From NCBI RefSeq assembly GCF_036784765.1, contig NZ_CP136651.1, forward strand, positions 2,170,001 through 2,234,000: a stretch of DNA of 64,000 nucleotides, given 5' to 3'. A program made the translations under genes and the position numbers. Below the pieces are notes generated by a model. The model did not search any database. It was not told where the DNA came from and worked only from the letters and a program-made list of their open reading frames with translations. Below, in pieces: positions 48,050 through 58,755 of this stretch (position 1 is its first letter; every line of letters begins with the position of its first letter). This DNA comes from Novosphingobium sp. ZN18A2 (GTDB taxonomy: Bacteria > Pseudomonadota > Alphaproteobacteria > Sphingomonadales > Sphingomonadaceae).

Positions 48050-49858
48050 TCAGTACACCCGCTTCTTCGGCTTGATGTAGTCGATGTCGCCGGTCAGCGT
48101 GTAGTCGTGAACCGGGCGGTAATCGAGCGAAACGGTGCCACCCTTGCCGCCCCAGCCGTCGAAGCGAGAGACGGTGTGTTTCATCCACTCCGCATCGTTG
48201 CGATCGGGATAATCCTCGTGCGCGTGGGCGCCGCGGCTTTCCTTGCGGGCGTGCGCTCCGTGAAGCGTTACGCTGGCCTGCGCGATCAGGTTGTCCAGCT
48301 CCATCGTCTCGACAAGGTCGGAATTCCAGATCAGCGAACGGTCGGTCACGTGGATGTCGTTCATCCGCTGGTAGGTCTTGGCAAGCTGCTCCTTGCCTTC
48401 CGCCATCAGCTCGTCGGTGCGGAACACCGCCGCATGGGCCTGCATGCACTGCTGCATTTCCACGCGCACTTCGGCGGTGGGCGAACCGCCCTTCGCATTG
48501 CGGAAATGATCGAGGCGCGACAACGCAAAATCCGCGCTGTCCGTCGGCAGTTCGGGCTGCTTGCCGTTGGGTTCGACCAGTTCCTTGAGGCGATGCCCGG
48601 TCGCGCGGCCGAACACGACAAGGTCGGTCAGCGAGTTGGAGCCGAGGCGGTTCGCGCCGTGGACCGAAACGCAGGCCGCCTCACCCACCGCGAACAGGCC
48701 CGGCACGGTCGCGTCGGGGTTCTCGGCGGTCGGGTTCAGCACTTCACCGTGATAGTTCGTGGGAATGCCGCCCATGTTATAGTGCACCGTGGGGCAGACC
48801 GGCAGCGGCGCGCGCGTCAGGTCCACGCCCGCGAAAATCTTGCCGCTTTCGGTGATGCCGGGCAGGCGTTCCGCCAGCACCTTGGGATCGATGTGATCGA
48901 GGTGCAGGTAGATATAGTCCTTGTTCGGCCCCACGCCGCGCCCTTCGCGGATTTCCATCGCCATCGAGCGCGAAACGACGTCGCGGCTGGCAAGGTCTTT
49001 CGCGCTGGGGGCATAGCGTTCCATGAAACGCTCGCCTTCGGAGTTGGTCAGGTACCCGCCCTCGCCGCGCGCGCCCTCGGTGATGAGCACGCCCGCGCCA
49101 TAGATGCCGGTGGGGTGGAACTGCACGAACTCCATGTCCTGCAACGGCAGCCCGGCGCGCAGCACCATGCCGCCGCCGTCGCCAGTGCAGGTATGCGCGC
49201 TGGTGCAGTTGAAATAGCTGCGGCCATAACCGCCGGTCGCCAGCACCACGGCCTGCGAACGGAAGCGGTGGATAGACCCGTCGTCGAGGCACAGCGCGAT
49301 CACGCCCACGCACTTGCCTTCGTGCATGATCAGGTCGATCGCGAAATATTCGATGAAGAAGTCCGCGTCGTACTTCAGGCTCTGCTGGTACAGCGTGTGG
49401 AGCAGCGCGTGCCCGGTACGGTCGGCCGCGGCGCAGGTGCGCTGCACCGGCGGGCCTTCGCCCATGTTTTGCATATGGCCGCCGAACGGACGCTGGTAGA
49501 TCGTGCCGTTCTCGTTCCGGCTGAACGGCACGCCTGCGTGTTCCAGTTCAAGGATCGCATCGGGCGCTTCGCGCACCATGTATTCGATCGCATCCTGGTC
49601 GCCCAGCCAATCGGCACCTTTCACGGTGTCATACATGTGCCAGGTCCAGTGATCGGGCGTGTTGTTCTTAAGCGACGCGGCGATCCCGCCCTGCGCGGCC
49701 ACGGTGTGGCTGCGGGTGGGGAAGACCTTGGTGATGCAGGCGGTGCGCAGGCCGGCCTGGGCCGAGCCCATGGTGGCGCGCAGGCCCGAACCGCCGGCGC
49801 CGACGACGACGGTATCGTATGTATGGTCGATGATCTTGTAAGCGGGCTGGTCAGCCAT
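48050..49858 (-). CDS. sdhA: Succinate dehydrogenase flavoprotein subunit
   Basis: Covalently bound FAD subunit of complex II that oxidises succinate to fumarate. The 602-residue protein shows the FAD Rossmann motif [12 protein letters not shown], the histidine for FAD attachment in [12 protein letters not shown], and the active-site [21 protein letters not shown] and [14 protein letters not shown]. It follows sdhD by 4 bases. The small Fe-S subunit sdhB is not found after it. Confidence 0.97.
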   Translation of the reverse strand: MADQPAYKIIDHTYDTVVVGAGGSGLRATMGSAQAGLRTACITKVFPTRSHTVAAQGGIAASLKNNTPDHWTWHMYDTVKGADWLGDQDAIEYMVREAPDAILELEHAGVPFSRNENGTIYQRPFGGHMQNMGEGPPVQRTCAAADRTGHALLHTLYQQSLKYDADFFIEYFAIDLIMHEGKCVGVIALCLDDGSIHRFRSQAVVLATGGYGRSYFNCTSAHTCTGDGGGMVLRAGLPLQDMEFVQFHPTGIYGAGVLITEGARGEGGYLTNSEGERFMERYAPSAKDLASRDVVSRSMAMEIREGRGVGPNKDYIYLHLDHIDPKVLAERLPGITESGKIFAGVDLTRAPLPVCPTVHYNMGGIPTNYHGEVLNPTAENPDATVPGLFAVGEAACVSVHGANRLGSNSLTDLVVFGRATGHRLKELVEPNGKQPELPTDSADFALSRLDHFRNAKGGSPTAEVRVEMQQCMQAHAAVFRTDELMAEGKEQLAKTYQRMNDIHVTDRSLIWNSDLVETMELDNLIAQASVTLHGAHARKESRGAHAHEDYPDRNDAEWMKHTVSRFDGWGGKGGTVSLDYRPVHDYTLTGDIDYIKPKKRVY

Positions 49859-49862
49859 CGGT

Positions 49863-50246
49863 TCAGGCGCCTCCCAGCGCGATGCGGATTACCGAGACGA
49901 TGCCGAATACGGCGCCGGCGAGCGGAATGGTGTTGAGCAGCGCGAGAACCAGGATCTTCGATCCGTCCTCGTGCACGTAATCCTCGGCGAATACCTGAAG
50001 GCCAAGACGCGCGTGCCAGAAAGTGGAAACGATCAGCAGGATCATCGCGGTGGCGGGCACCGGGCGCGAAAGCCACGCGTGCATCGTCTGGAAATCGTAT
50101 GACGGCATCATCAGCAGGCTTGCCAGAAACCAGACAACCAGCACGATGTTGCCGATGGCGGTGAAGCGCTGTACCAGCCAGTGGTGCGGTCCCTGGTGCG
50201 AAGAGCCGAGCCCCCGCACCCGTCCGATCGAAGTTCCGTTGCCCAT
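49863..50246 (-). CDS. sdhD: Succinate dehydrogenase membrane anchor subunit
   Basis: A 127-residue three-helix anchor with the quinone/heme-site region [21 protein letters not shown] and [20 protein letters not shown], which supplies the heme-ligand histidine. The start is ATG 50246. Together with SdhC it anchors complex II and binds ubiquinone. It is placed between sdhC and sdhA with short gaps. Confidence 0.93.
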   Translation of the reverse strand: MGNGTSIGRVRGLGSSHQGPHHWLVQRFTAIGNIVLVVWFLASLLMMPSYDFQTMHAWLSRPVPATAMILLIVSTFWHARLGLQVFAEDYVHEDGSKILVLALLNTIPLAGAVFGIVSVIRIALGGA

Positions 50247-50295
50247 GTCAGTCTTTCCCGAAAATTCAGCGTAAGGTTCGTGGCCGCGCGATGCG

Positions 50296-50721
50296 TCAGC
50301 GCAGCAACACGAAAGCCCAGAAGGCGATGGTGGCAAGGACGGAGAAGACCACCGTCATCGTCGACCAGCGCGCGTTGGCATTCAGTTCATAACCCGCGCC
50401 GATATCGAGTACGAAGTGGCGCACGCCCGACGCAAGGTGCTGGAAGAACGACCATGTCAGCCCGACCAGCGCGATCTTGCCCAGCACGTTCGCCGCGCCC
50501 TGCAAGCCATTGCCCGGCTCTGCCGCCCAGACCCAGTGAACGAACGTGGCGTAGGCATCCGGACCGCTCGCCAGTGCGCCCAGCCACCACAGCAGCAGCC
50601 CGAGGCCCGCGATGGCGAGCGCGGTGCCGGTGGCGCGATGGACGATCGAGACGAACATCGCCGGACCCCAGCGCCATATCTGCAGATGTGGCGAGAGCGG
50701 ACGGTTGCTGGCTTGCGCCAT
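50296..50721 (-). CDS. sdhC: Succinate dehydrogenase cytochrome b556 subunit
   Basis: A 141-residue three-helix membrane subunit with RPLSPHLQIWRWGP, SIVHRATGTAL and the heme-ligand motif HLASGVRHFVLDIG. Start ATG 50721 is preceded by AGGGGA. It is the first gene of sdhC-sdhD-sdhA and is divergent from the SDR/beta-lactamase operon across 154 bases. Confidence 0.95.
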   Translation of the reverse strand: MAQASNRPLSPHLQIWRWGPAMFVSIVHRATGTALAIAGLGLLLWWLGALASGPDAYATFVHWVWAAEPGNGLQGAANVLGKIALVGLTWSFFQHLASGVRHFVLDIGAGYELNANARWSTMTVVFSVLATIAFWAFVLLR

Positions 50722-50875
50722 GATATTCCCCTTGTTGCTCAGCTCTGCGCGGGGCCATGCGGCCGCCGGCGATCGAGACTCGCTATTAGTCGAAACGCCG
50801 CCCCGTGCAAGCGCGCCCGCCAAACGAGTGCGCCGCCGGTTGCGGCATATGCCCTTGCCCGCCTACTAGGGGGCG

Positions 50876-51592
50876 ATGAACACGTCCACCACCATTCTTG
50901 TTACCGGAGCGACTCGCGGCATAGGCGCGGCAACGGTTTCCGCCCTTGAATCGGCCGGCGCGAAAGTAATCGGCCACGGCAGCCGCGCGCGCGACGGCGT
51001 GATCGGCGCCGACCTTTCCGATCCGCAGGCTCCGCAGGCCTTGTGGGAAGAAGCGCTGGATCGCGCGGGCGGCAGGATAGACATCCTCGTCAACAATGCC
51101 GGCCTGTTCGAGGCGAGTGCACTCGATTCCTCGGACATCGCCTGGCTCGACGCATGGGAAGAAACGCTGCGCATAAACCTGACGGCGGCCGCGCAGCTTT
51201 CGCGCTTTGCCGTGCGCCACTGGCAGGAACGCGGATCGGGCGGGCGGCTGGTGCACATTTCGAGCCGCGCCGCCTATCGCGGGGACAGCCCGGCGCACTG
51301 GCACTATGCCGCCGCGAAAGGCGGGATGGTGGCCATGCACAAGACCATTGCCCGCGCCTATGCATCCGAAGGCATCCTCAGCTTCGCGATCACGCCCGGC
51401 TTCACCGACACGTCGATGGCCGGGGACTACCTTGCCAGCCGCGGCGGGCCGGGGCTGCTGGCCGATATTCCGCTGGGCCGCGTGGCGACGCCCGATGAAA
51501 TAGCCGCCATCGCGAAGTTCTGCGCGCTGGAGGCGCCGCCCAGCATGACCGGCGCGGTGATAGACGCGAACGGCGCAAGCTATGTCCGTTAG
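50876..51592 (+). CDS. SDR-family oxidoreductase
   Basis: A 238-residue short-chain dehydrogenase with VTGATRGIGAA, NNAGLF, a catalytic serine in HISSRAAY and YAAAK for YxxxK. The C-terminus SMTGAVIDANGASYVR fits the fabG-like cluster. The substrate is unknown. Its last 11 bases overlap the beta-lactamase start, so both are read from one message. Confidence 0.9.
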   Translation: MNTSTTILVTGATRGIGAATVSALESAGAKVIGHGSRARDGVIGADLSDPQAPQALWEEALDRAGGRIDILVNNAGLFEASALDSSDIAWLDAWEETLRINLTAAAQLSRFAVRHWQERGSGGRLVHISSRAAYRGDSPAHWHYAAAKGGMVAMHKTIARAYASEGILSFAITPGFTDTSMAGDYLASRGGPGLLADIPLGRVATPDEIAAIAKFCALEAPPSMTGAVIDANGASYVR

Positions 51593-52511
51593 GCTTTTCG
51601 TGCTGGGCGCCGCGCTTGCCGCAAGCGGGGCCGCGACCGTATCGAAAGCCCCGGAAAGCTGCCTTGCCACAACACCCGCAGCCCATGCAGCGGCCTGCAA
51701 GGGGCACGACGGCTGGAGCGATCCCGCCCCGCCCGTCCACGTCTTCGGCAATACATGGGACGTTGGCACCTGCGGCATCACCGCGCTGCTGGTCTCGTCC
51801 GACAAGGGGTACGTGCTTGTCGACGCCGGGATGGCGGACGCGGCGCAGTCCGTCCTCGCGAATATCCGGCGGCTGGGCGTGGAGCCGCGCCAGGTGAAGT
51901 GGATCGTATCGAGCCACGAACACTTCGATCATGCCGGCGGCCTTGCCGAACTGAAGCGCGCGACCGGCGCGAAGCTGGCGTTGAGCGCGCCCTCCGCCGC
52001 CGTGCTGGCAAGCGGACAGCCGGAACGCGACGATCCGCAATTCGGCAGCCTGAAGCCGATGGCCCCCGCGCAGGCCGACCGCATCCTTGCCGACGGCGAC
52101 ACGATCGCGCTCGGCTCGTTGACCATGACCGCGCACCTTACCCCCGCCCATTCCCCCGGTTCGACCAGTTGGACGTGGAAAAGCTGCGAAGGCACCGACT
52201 GCAAGACGATCGCCTATGCCGACAGCCTGACGATGATCTCCGCCGACGGCTACCGTTTCAGCGACCATCCCGCATATGTCGCCCGCGCGCGCAAGGCGCT
52301 GGCCAGGGTCGCCGCCCTGCCCTGCGACATACTGGTTACCCCGCATCCGGGCGCGAGCAACCTGTTCGCGCGGCTTCACGGCGAAGCGCCCCTTAACGAT
52401 CCGCCCCTGTCGGATCCGGGCGCCTGCAAGGCATACGCGGCAAAGGCCGGACAGAGGCTGGACGCGCGGCTGGCGAAGGAAGCGGCGCAATCGCAGGAGC
52501 CACGGCGATGA
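51582..52511 (+). CDS. Subclass B3 metallo-beta-lactamase
   Basis: Zinc hydrolase of the B3 beta-lactamase subclass, periplasmic after removal of an N-terminal signal (about residues 1-22). All six metal ligands of the class are visible: His112, His114, Asp116 and His117 in SHEHFDHAGG, His190 in AHSPGSTSW, and His255 in TPHPGASN. The 309-residue length is normal for B3. The gene overlaps the SDR upstream (11 bases) and prmA downstream (ATGA). Hydrolysis of beta-lactams, including carbapenems, is expected from family but unmeasured; some relatives are weak enzymes. Confidence 0.93.
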   Translation: MSVRLFVLGAALAASGAATVSKAPESCLATTPAAHAAACKGHDGWSDPAPPVHVFGNTWDVGTCGITALLVSSDKGYVLVDAGMADAAQSVLANIRRLGVEPRQVKWIVSSHEHFDHAGGLAELKRATGAKLALSAPSAAVLASGQPERDDPQFGSLKPMAPAQADRILADGDTIALGSLTMTAHLTPAHSPGSTSWTWKSCEGTDCKTIAYADSLTMISADGYRFSDHPAYVARARKALARVAALPCDILVTPHPGASNLFARLHGEAPLNDPPLSDPGACKAYAAKAGQRLDARLAKEAAQSQEPRR

Positions 52512-53464
52512 GCTGGAAGATCACCGCATTCGCCCCGCGCGACATCGTGCAGGCCGCGCTTGTCGCCCACGAAGATGCCTTCGACTGGGATTACGACATC
52601 GTTCTGGCCGGCAGCGAGATCGCGGAAGACAAGCCGGAGGAATGGCAACTTGAAGCCTGGCTTCCCCGCAAGCCGACGCGGGCAGACAAGGCCGCCATTG
52701 CCGCTCTGTTCGAAGCGGGCGCACCCGGGATGACTGTGGAAAAACTGCCCGAAACCGATTGGGTAACGTTGAGCCAGCAAGACGTGGCGCCGATCCGCGA
52801 AGGGCCGTTTCACGTCCACACGCCGGAATATCCCGCGAAAGACGGACCGGGCCTGCGCGACTTCACGATCCCGGCAAGCCAGGCCTTCGGCACCGGGCAG
52901 CACGAAACGACCGCCGGATGCCTTGCCATGCTGGCGGAAATGAAAGCGCGCGGCGCGCTGGTGCGTAACCTTGCCGACATCGGCACCGGCACCGGCCTTC
53001 TGGCCTTTGCCGCGATGCACCTTTGGCCACGCGCGCTGGCTACGGCGAGCGATATCGACGCGGTCTGCGCGCCGGTGGTGCTGGACAATGCCGCGTTGAA
53101 CGGCGTGGCAACCGGCGCGCGGGCAGGCGAACTGACCATGGTGATCGCTGACGGAATGGCCGATCCGCTACTGAAGGCGCGCGGCCCTTATGACCTGCTG
53201 ATCGCCAACATCCTGGCCGGACCGCTGGTGGAGCTTGCGCCCGATTTCTCGCGCGCGGTGCTGCCCGGCGGAAGCATTCTTCTGGCGGGCCTGCTGGCGA
53301 CACAGGAACGCAAGGTGCGCGCCGCCTATGCCCGCGCGGGGTTGCGTCTTGCCGCGCGGATCCAGCGCGGCGACTGGTCGATCCTGTGGCTGCGCAAAAG
53401 GGCGTATGGCCGGGTGCGCGGATCGCGCGTTGGCCAGATGCCCGATTGGTCGCGCGGCTGGTAA
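52508..53464 (+). CDS. prmA: Ribosomal protein L11 methyltransferase
   Basis: SAM-dependent enzyme that trimethylates L11 lysines. The 318-residue protein has the N-terminal substrate-recognition domain, then the linker PASQAFGTGQHETTAG, the SAM motif LADIGTGTGLLAFAAM, and the catalytic-domain motifs NILAGPLVELAPD and LAGLLATQERKV. The ATGA overlap ties it to the beta-lactamase gene. It converges on the PilZ gene 53487-53975. Confidence 0.95.
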   Translation: MSWKITAFAPRDIVQAALVAHEDAFDWDYDIVLAGSEIAEDKPEEWQLEAWLPRKPTRADKAAIAALFEAGAPGMTVEKLPETDWVTLSQQDVAPIREGPFHVHTPEYPAKDGPGLRDFTIPASQAFGTGQHETTAGCLAMLAEMKARGALVRNLADIGTGTGLLAFAAMHLWPRALATASDIDAVCAPVVLDNAALNGVATGARAGELTMVIADGMADPLLKARGPYDLLIANILAGPLVELAPDFSRAVLPGGSILLAGLLATQERKVRAAYARAGLRLAARIQRGDWSILWLRKRAYGRVRGSRVGQMPDWSRGW

Positions 53465-53487
53465 CGCCCGGCCGCGGCGGCGCGACC
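53448..53487. other. Inverted repeat at the prmA/PilZ convergent junction
   Basis: GGTCGCGC (53448-53455) pairs with GCGCGACC (53480-53487) across a 24-base loop that contains the prmA stop; the right arm ends at the first base of the PilZ stop. There is no T-run. Confidence 0.4.
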
Positions 53488-53975
53488 TATCCGGTCTGCT
53501 TGCGCCCGAATGCCCTGCGCGGCCCAAGCGGAATGTTGCCGAGTTCCGCGCCGGGAAGCCCGCGCCGCACCTGCCGCCTGCCGCCAAGCGAAACGGTGCG
53601 CAAATCCGCTTCCGGGCGCGGCTCTTCCATTTGCTGCCCGCTGGTTTGCGTAACGGTGCCTTGCGAAACGGGGCGTTCGAACACCAGCCCGCACGCTCCA
53701 TTGTCTGCCCATACCACCTTGCAGAACATCTGGAAGGTCTTCCACTCCAGCATCACCGTCGTCCCTTCACGCGGAGGATCGGCCAGTTCCAGGCGGACAC
53801 CGCCGGTGGAAATGTTGGTCAACCGGCCCGTCCGGCTTCCGGTGGTCAGCTTCAATTCGGCGGAACAATGGGCGAGAACCCGCGTGTCTGCGCGGCGCTC
53901 GATCTGGAGGACTTCCTCCTCTCCGTCGAAATAGGGCATCTGCAAAAGCTCCAGACGATCACGGCGCATTGTCAT
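53487..53975 (-). CDS. PilZ-domain protein with basic C-terminal extension
   Basis: A 162-residue protein. The PilZ c-di-GMP motifs are RxxxR at 28-32 (RADTR) and NxSxxG at 54-59 (NISTGG). The last 60 residues form an extension with arginine clusters (GGRRQVRRG; GPRRAFGRKQTG) that could bind nucleic acid or a membrane. Two nearby ATGs (53975, 53969) could start it. No other c-di-GMP gene is adjacent. Confidence 0.85.
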   Translation of the reverse strand: MTMRRDRLELLQMPYFDGEEEVLQIERRADTRVLAHCSAELKLTTGSRTGRLTNISTGGVRLELADPPREGTTVMLEWKTFQMFCKVVWADNGACGLVFERPVSQGTVTQTSGQQMEEPRPEADLRTVSLGGRRQVRRGLPGAELGNIPLGPRRAFGRKQTG

Positions 53976-54185
53976 GCGCTCTGTTGCGGACGTTGTGCGA
54001 ACACCCGCATTGCCCGGCCAGGTTTCCGATTTCCTCCAGAATGCTGGTTACCCGAACTTTACCATTCGGTTCGGCGCGAAAAGGCGGCATCCGATTGGGT
54101 GAATGGCCACTTATGCATTTCCGTTCGGCTGCGGTTAACCCGACGATCCGGAGCATCCGCGAACGGGATTCGCCGCGGGGTTCGC

Positions 54186-54626
54186 ATGTCCATAATGCAT
54201 ACGGCGTTCAAGATCGGGGTTGCAGGAACCTTTGCCGCGTGGAGCGGCATGGCACCGGCAGAGCGCGCGCAAGACCGCGCATCGCCGCACGACGCGCTCG
54301 CCCGACAGGCAGGTTCGAACGATACCGGGGGGTCCAACGAAACCGGGCTTTGTATCGCCGGGATCGACCCGGCAGCACCCGGCGCGCTGCCGCACGAGCC
54401 GACGACCTGCCCGGCATTCCTGGCCACGGCGCTTCCGGCAAAGGCCGACGCATCGGGGATGCTGCCGCTGGGCGTCGCGCCGCAGCCCGCGTTCGACGAC
54501 CGGCCCCGCCCGCAATGGGAACACCGCTTCGATGCCACGGGGCCATCGATCGAACTGGGCGCACTCGGCTTCGGAAGGCCGGGCACACCCTCACTGGTGC
54601 ATTTCGCGTTTGCCTGGGATTTTTGA
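54186..54626 (+). CDS. Small exported protein, hypothetical
   Basis: A 146-residue reading with a signal-like N-terminus (about residues 4-24), then a Cys-containing segment with ETGLCIAGIDPAAP and a C-terminus ending FGRPGTPSLVHFAFAWDF, which could be a beta-barrel or secretion signal ending in an aromatic residue. No domain recognised. The gap to PilZ and ligA, and the absence of a better reading frame, favour a real gene, but a long antisense frame overlaps it, so I am only moderately sure. Confidence 0.5.
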   Translation: MSIMHTAFKIGVAGTFAAWSGMAPAERAQDRASPHDALARQAGSNDTGGSNETGLCIAGIDPAAPGALPHEPTTCPAFLATALPAKADASGMLPLGVAPQPAFDDRPRPQWEHRFDATGPSIELGALGFGRPGTPSLVHFAFAWDF

Positions 54627-54671
54627 GGCCGGACTGGGGCGCATTCGGATCGCGCAGCCCGCGAACCCTGC

Positions 54672-56756
<2,085 letters not shown>

Positions 56757-56781
56757 CTATGCCGCGCGCGAATGCCAGCCG

Positions 56782-57480
56782 CTACATCTTTTCCTTCACG
56801 CCGGTTCGCACCAGCCACCAGTTGACCGGATAGGCCGTGGCAAAGCCCGCCAGCATCGCAATCTGCATCACGAACCAGAATTCGGGCGAATTGACCGGCG
56901 CCACCTTACCGTAAAGCGGTTTCAGAAGGCCGAACTGGATCAGCGCCATGCCGCCGTACATCCCCACCTGCCACGAACTGATGGAAAGTGTATCGGCCTT
57001 GATCGCCGCGGCCAGCCCCTCTCGCAAGCCCAGCCCGCGCATCGGCGCGATGGAGAAATACTGGAATACGATGCCGATCGCGAAGGCGAGGATGAAATCG
57101 GGAATCCACATCGCGAAGGTCTTTTCCGCGAAAATCGTATGCCACCCGAACCACACCGCCAGGACGGGGAACGCAAGACCTACCCATTCCGCGATAATAT
57201 CGCCCAGCGTGCAGCCCGCGCCGCAGTGGCTGGCCCCCTTCGCGACGGCCAGCGGCATGGGCGTTTCGCCGCCCCCTGACGCCTGCGCGCGCGATTTTCT
57301 GTAGAGGGCGAGCCACAGCACGCTGCCGAACATCGTGGCGAGCGGCCAGACCCAGTTCATCACCACCATCTTCTCCGGCCGGCGCAAGAGGTCGAAAGTT
57401 ATCCACAGCGCACAAGCCGCCGCGACGGCCAGGGACGCGATGGCAAGCGCATGGAACCAGACAGGAAATTGATCGGACAT
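56782..57480 (-). CDS. DUF4396 integral membrane protein
   Basis: A 232-residue membrane protein with about six hydrophobic helices, from ATG 57480. Conserved family features are the N-terminal FHALAIASLAVAAACA, a central GASHCGAGCTLGDIIAEW with two cysteines, and the C-terminal PVNWWLVRTGVKEKM. The CxxxC in a membrane segment could bind metal. The function is unknown. The upstream in-frame extension is spurious. Confidence 0.85.
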   Translation of the reverse strand: MSDQFPVWFHALAIASLAVAAACALWITFDLLRRPEKMVVMNWVWPLATMFGSVLWLALYRKSRAQASGGGETPMPLAVAKGASHCGAGCTLGDIIAEWVGLAFPVLAVWFGWHTIFAEKTFAMWIPDFILAFAIGIVFQYFSIAPMRGLGLREGLAAAIKADTLSISSWQVGMYGGMALIQFGLLKPLYGKVAPVNSPEFWFVMQIAMLAGFATAYPVNWWLVRTGVKEKM

Positions 57481-57581
57481 ACCGTCCCAATGGCCGGAAA
57501 CGCGCCTGTGTTCCCGTAACGGCGATTCTGCCCCTGCGCTGTGCCGCGTTACCCTCTGCGCGGGGAACAAGGGGAGATCGC

Positions 57582-58064
57582 ATGACGGACCGTATTCTGA
57601 AGGCCCTGTTTGCCGTGTGCCTTGGCGCAATGGCCTTGCTCTATGTAGCGCACAACATCGCCAACGTGGGCGCCGCCTATGACTTCTTCGTCTATACCAC
57701 CACGCCCATGGAGAAGGCGGCCTATCCCGTCACGCTGCTGCCCGTGCCGCCCGCGCCGCTGATCGTGGTTGCGATGGTGCTGGTCTTCGCGCTTGAGATC
57801 GGCGCGGGCGTGTTCCTGATCTGGGGCGGGTTCGATATGTGGCGTGCGCGAAACGGCGATACGCAGGCATTCGGCAAGGCGGCACGATATGCGAAGATCG
57901 GCATCGGCTGCGCGGTGGTGAACTGGTGGGGCCTGTTCCAGGCGCTGGCCGTCGCGGGATACCAGCTCTGGCAGAAGCCGTTGGGGGAATCGCCGTTCTA
58001 CGGTTCGTTCTTCTATGGCGCGATGAACCTGCTGCTGCTTATCTACATCAACCAGCGCGAATGA
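57582..58064 (+). CDS. DUF2165 integral membrane protein
   Basis: A 160-residue protein with four membrane helices and the family motifs HNIANVGAAYDFF and GAMNLLLLIYINQRE at the C-terminus. Function unknown. It is convergent with the GNAT gene, separated by four bases. Confidence 0.88.
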   Translation: MTDRILKALFAVCLGAMALLYVAHNIANVGAAYDFFVYTTTPMEKAAYPVTLLPVPPAPLIVVAMVLVFALEIGAGVFLIWGGFDMWRARNGDTQAFGKAARYAKIGIGCAVVNWWGLFQALAVAGYQLWQKPLGESPFYGSFFYGAMNLLLLIYINQRE

Positions 58065-58068
58065 CCGT

Positions 58069-58755
58069 TCAATCGGCGGCGAGTATCGTCACCATCATCT
58101 CGCGCCGGATTTCGAAGCCCAGCGAACGGTAAAGCGCGATCGCAGCCGTATTGCCGGCGTAGGAATGCAGGAAAGGCGTCAGTCCTTCGGCGCACATCCC
58201 CGCCATGACGCGGCGGATCAGCCTGCCCGCATATCCGCGTCCGCGCGCGGCCGGATCGGTGCACACGCCGCTGACTTCGGCATAGCCCGGCGCGGGCCGC
58301 ATTCGCGTTCCGGCCATCGCGATCAGCCGCCCATCCGCGCGAATGCCGTGAAACGGGCCATAGCGGTGGGTGGATGTGCCCCACGGCCCCGGCTCCGTCG
58401 CATGGGCAAGCGCGGCCATCTGCGCCGCATCGGCTTCGCCCAGCGGCACGATATCGTCCCCGCCGGGATCGGGCGCGGGGCTTCGGGCGACCATCTGCAC
58501 CAACGGCGCGGTGCGAACCACGCGCGTTCCGCGCGGGGCGGGCCATTCGTCGGGTTCGACCAGCCACAAAGCGCCCATACTGCGCGAAACCATCGCGGCA
58601 AGATCGGCCTGGGCTGCATCGGAAAGCTCACGCGCCGCGGCGAAAGGACCATAGGCGGGATCGATGCGCACCGCCGATCCATGCCGCACCGCCAGTGCCG
58701 CCTGCCCCCCGCCAAGCATGTTCCAGACCGGCCGGTCCAGCGGATGGCCGCTCAC
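58069..58755 (-). CDS. GNAT-family N-acetyltransferase
   Basis: A 228-residue acetyltransferase. The acetyl-CoA-binding core is visible as VSGVCTDPAARGRGYAGRLI (R-x-x-G-x-G/A) followed by NTAAIALYRSLGFEI. The N-terminal half is a larger variable domain. The substrate is unknown. It overlaps recN by ATGA. Confidence 0.88.
   Translation of the reverse strand: MSGHPLDRPVWNMLGGGQAALAVRHGSAVRIDPAYGPFAAARELSDAAQADLAAMVSRSMGALWLVEPDEWPAPRGTRVVRTAPLVQMVARSPAPDPGGDDIVPLGEADAAQMAALAHATEPGPWGTSTHRYGPFHGIRADGRLIAMAGTRMRPAPGYAEVSGVCTDPAARGRGYAGRLIRRVMAGMCAEGLTPFLHSYAGNTAAIALYRSLGFEIRREMMVTILAAD

Noticed and set aside
48107..49936. 609-codon plus-strand open frame opposite sdhA
   Set aside because: Antisense shadow of the highly conserved flavoprotein subunit.
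50722..50875. sdhC promoter TTGCAC - TAATAG
   Set aside because: Each hexamer matches the consensus in only three positions, so the promoter call is not supportable.
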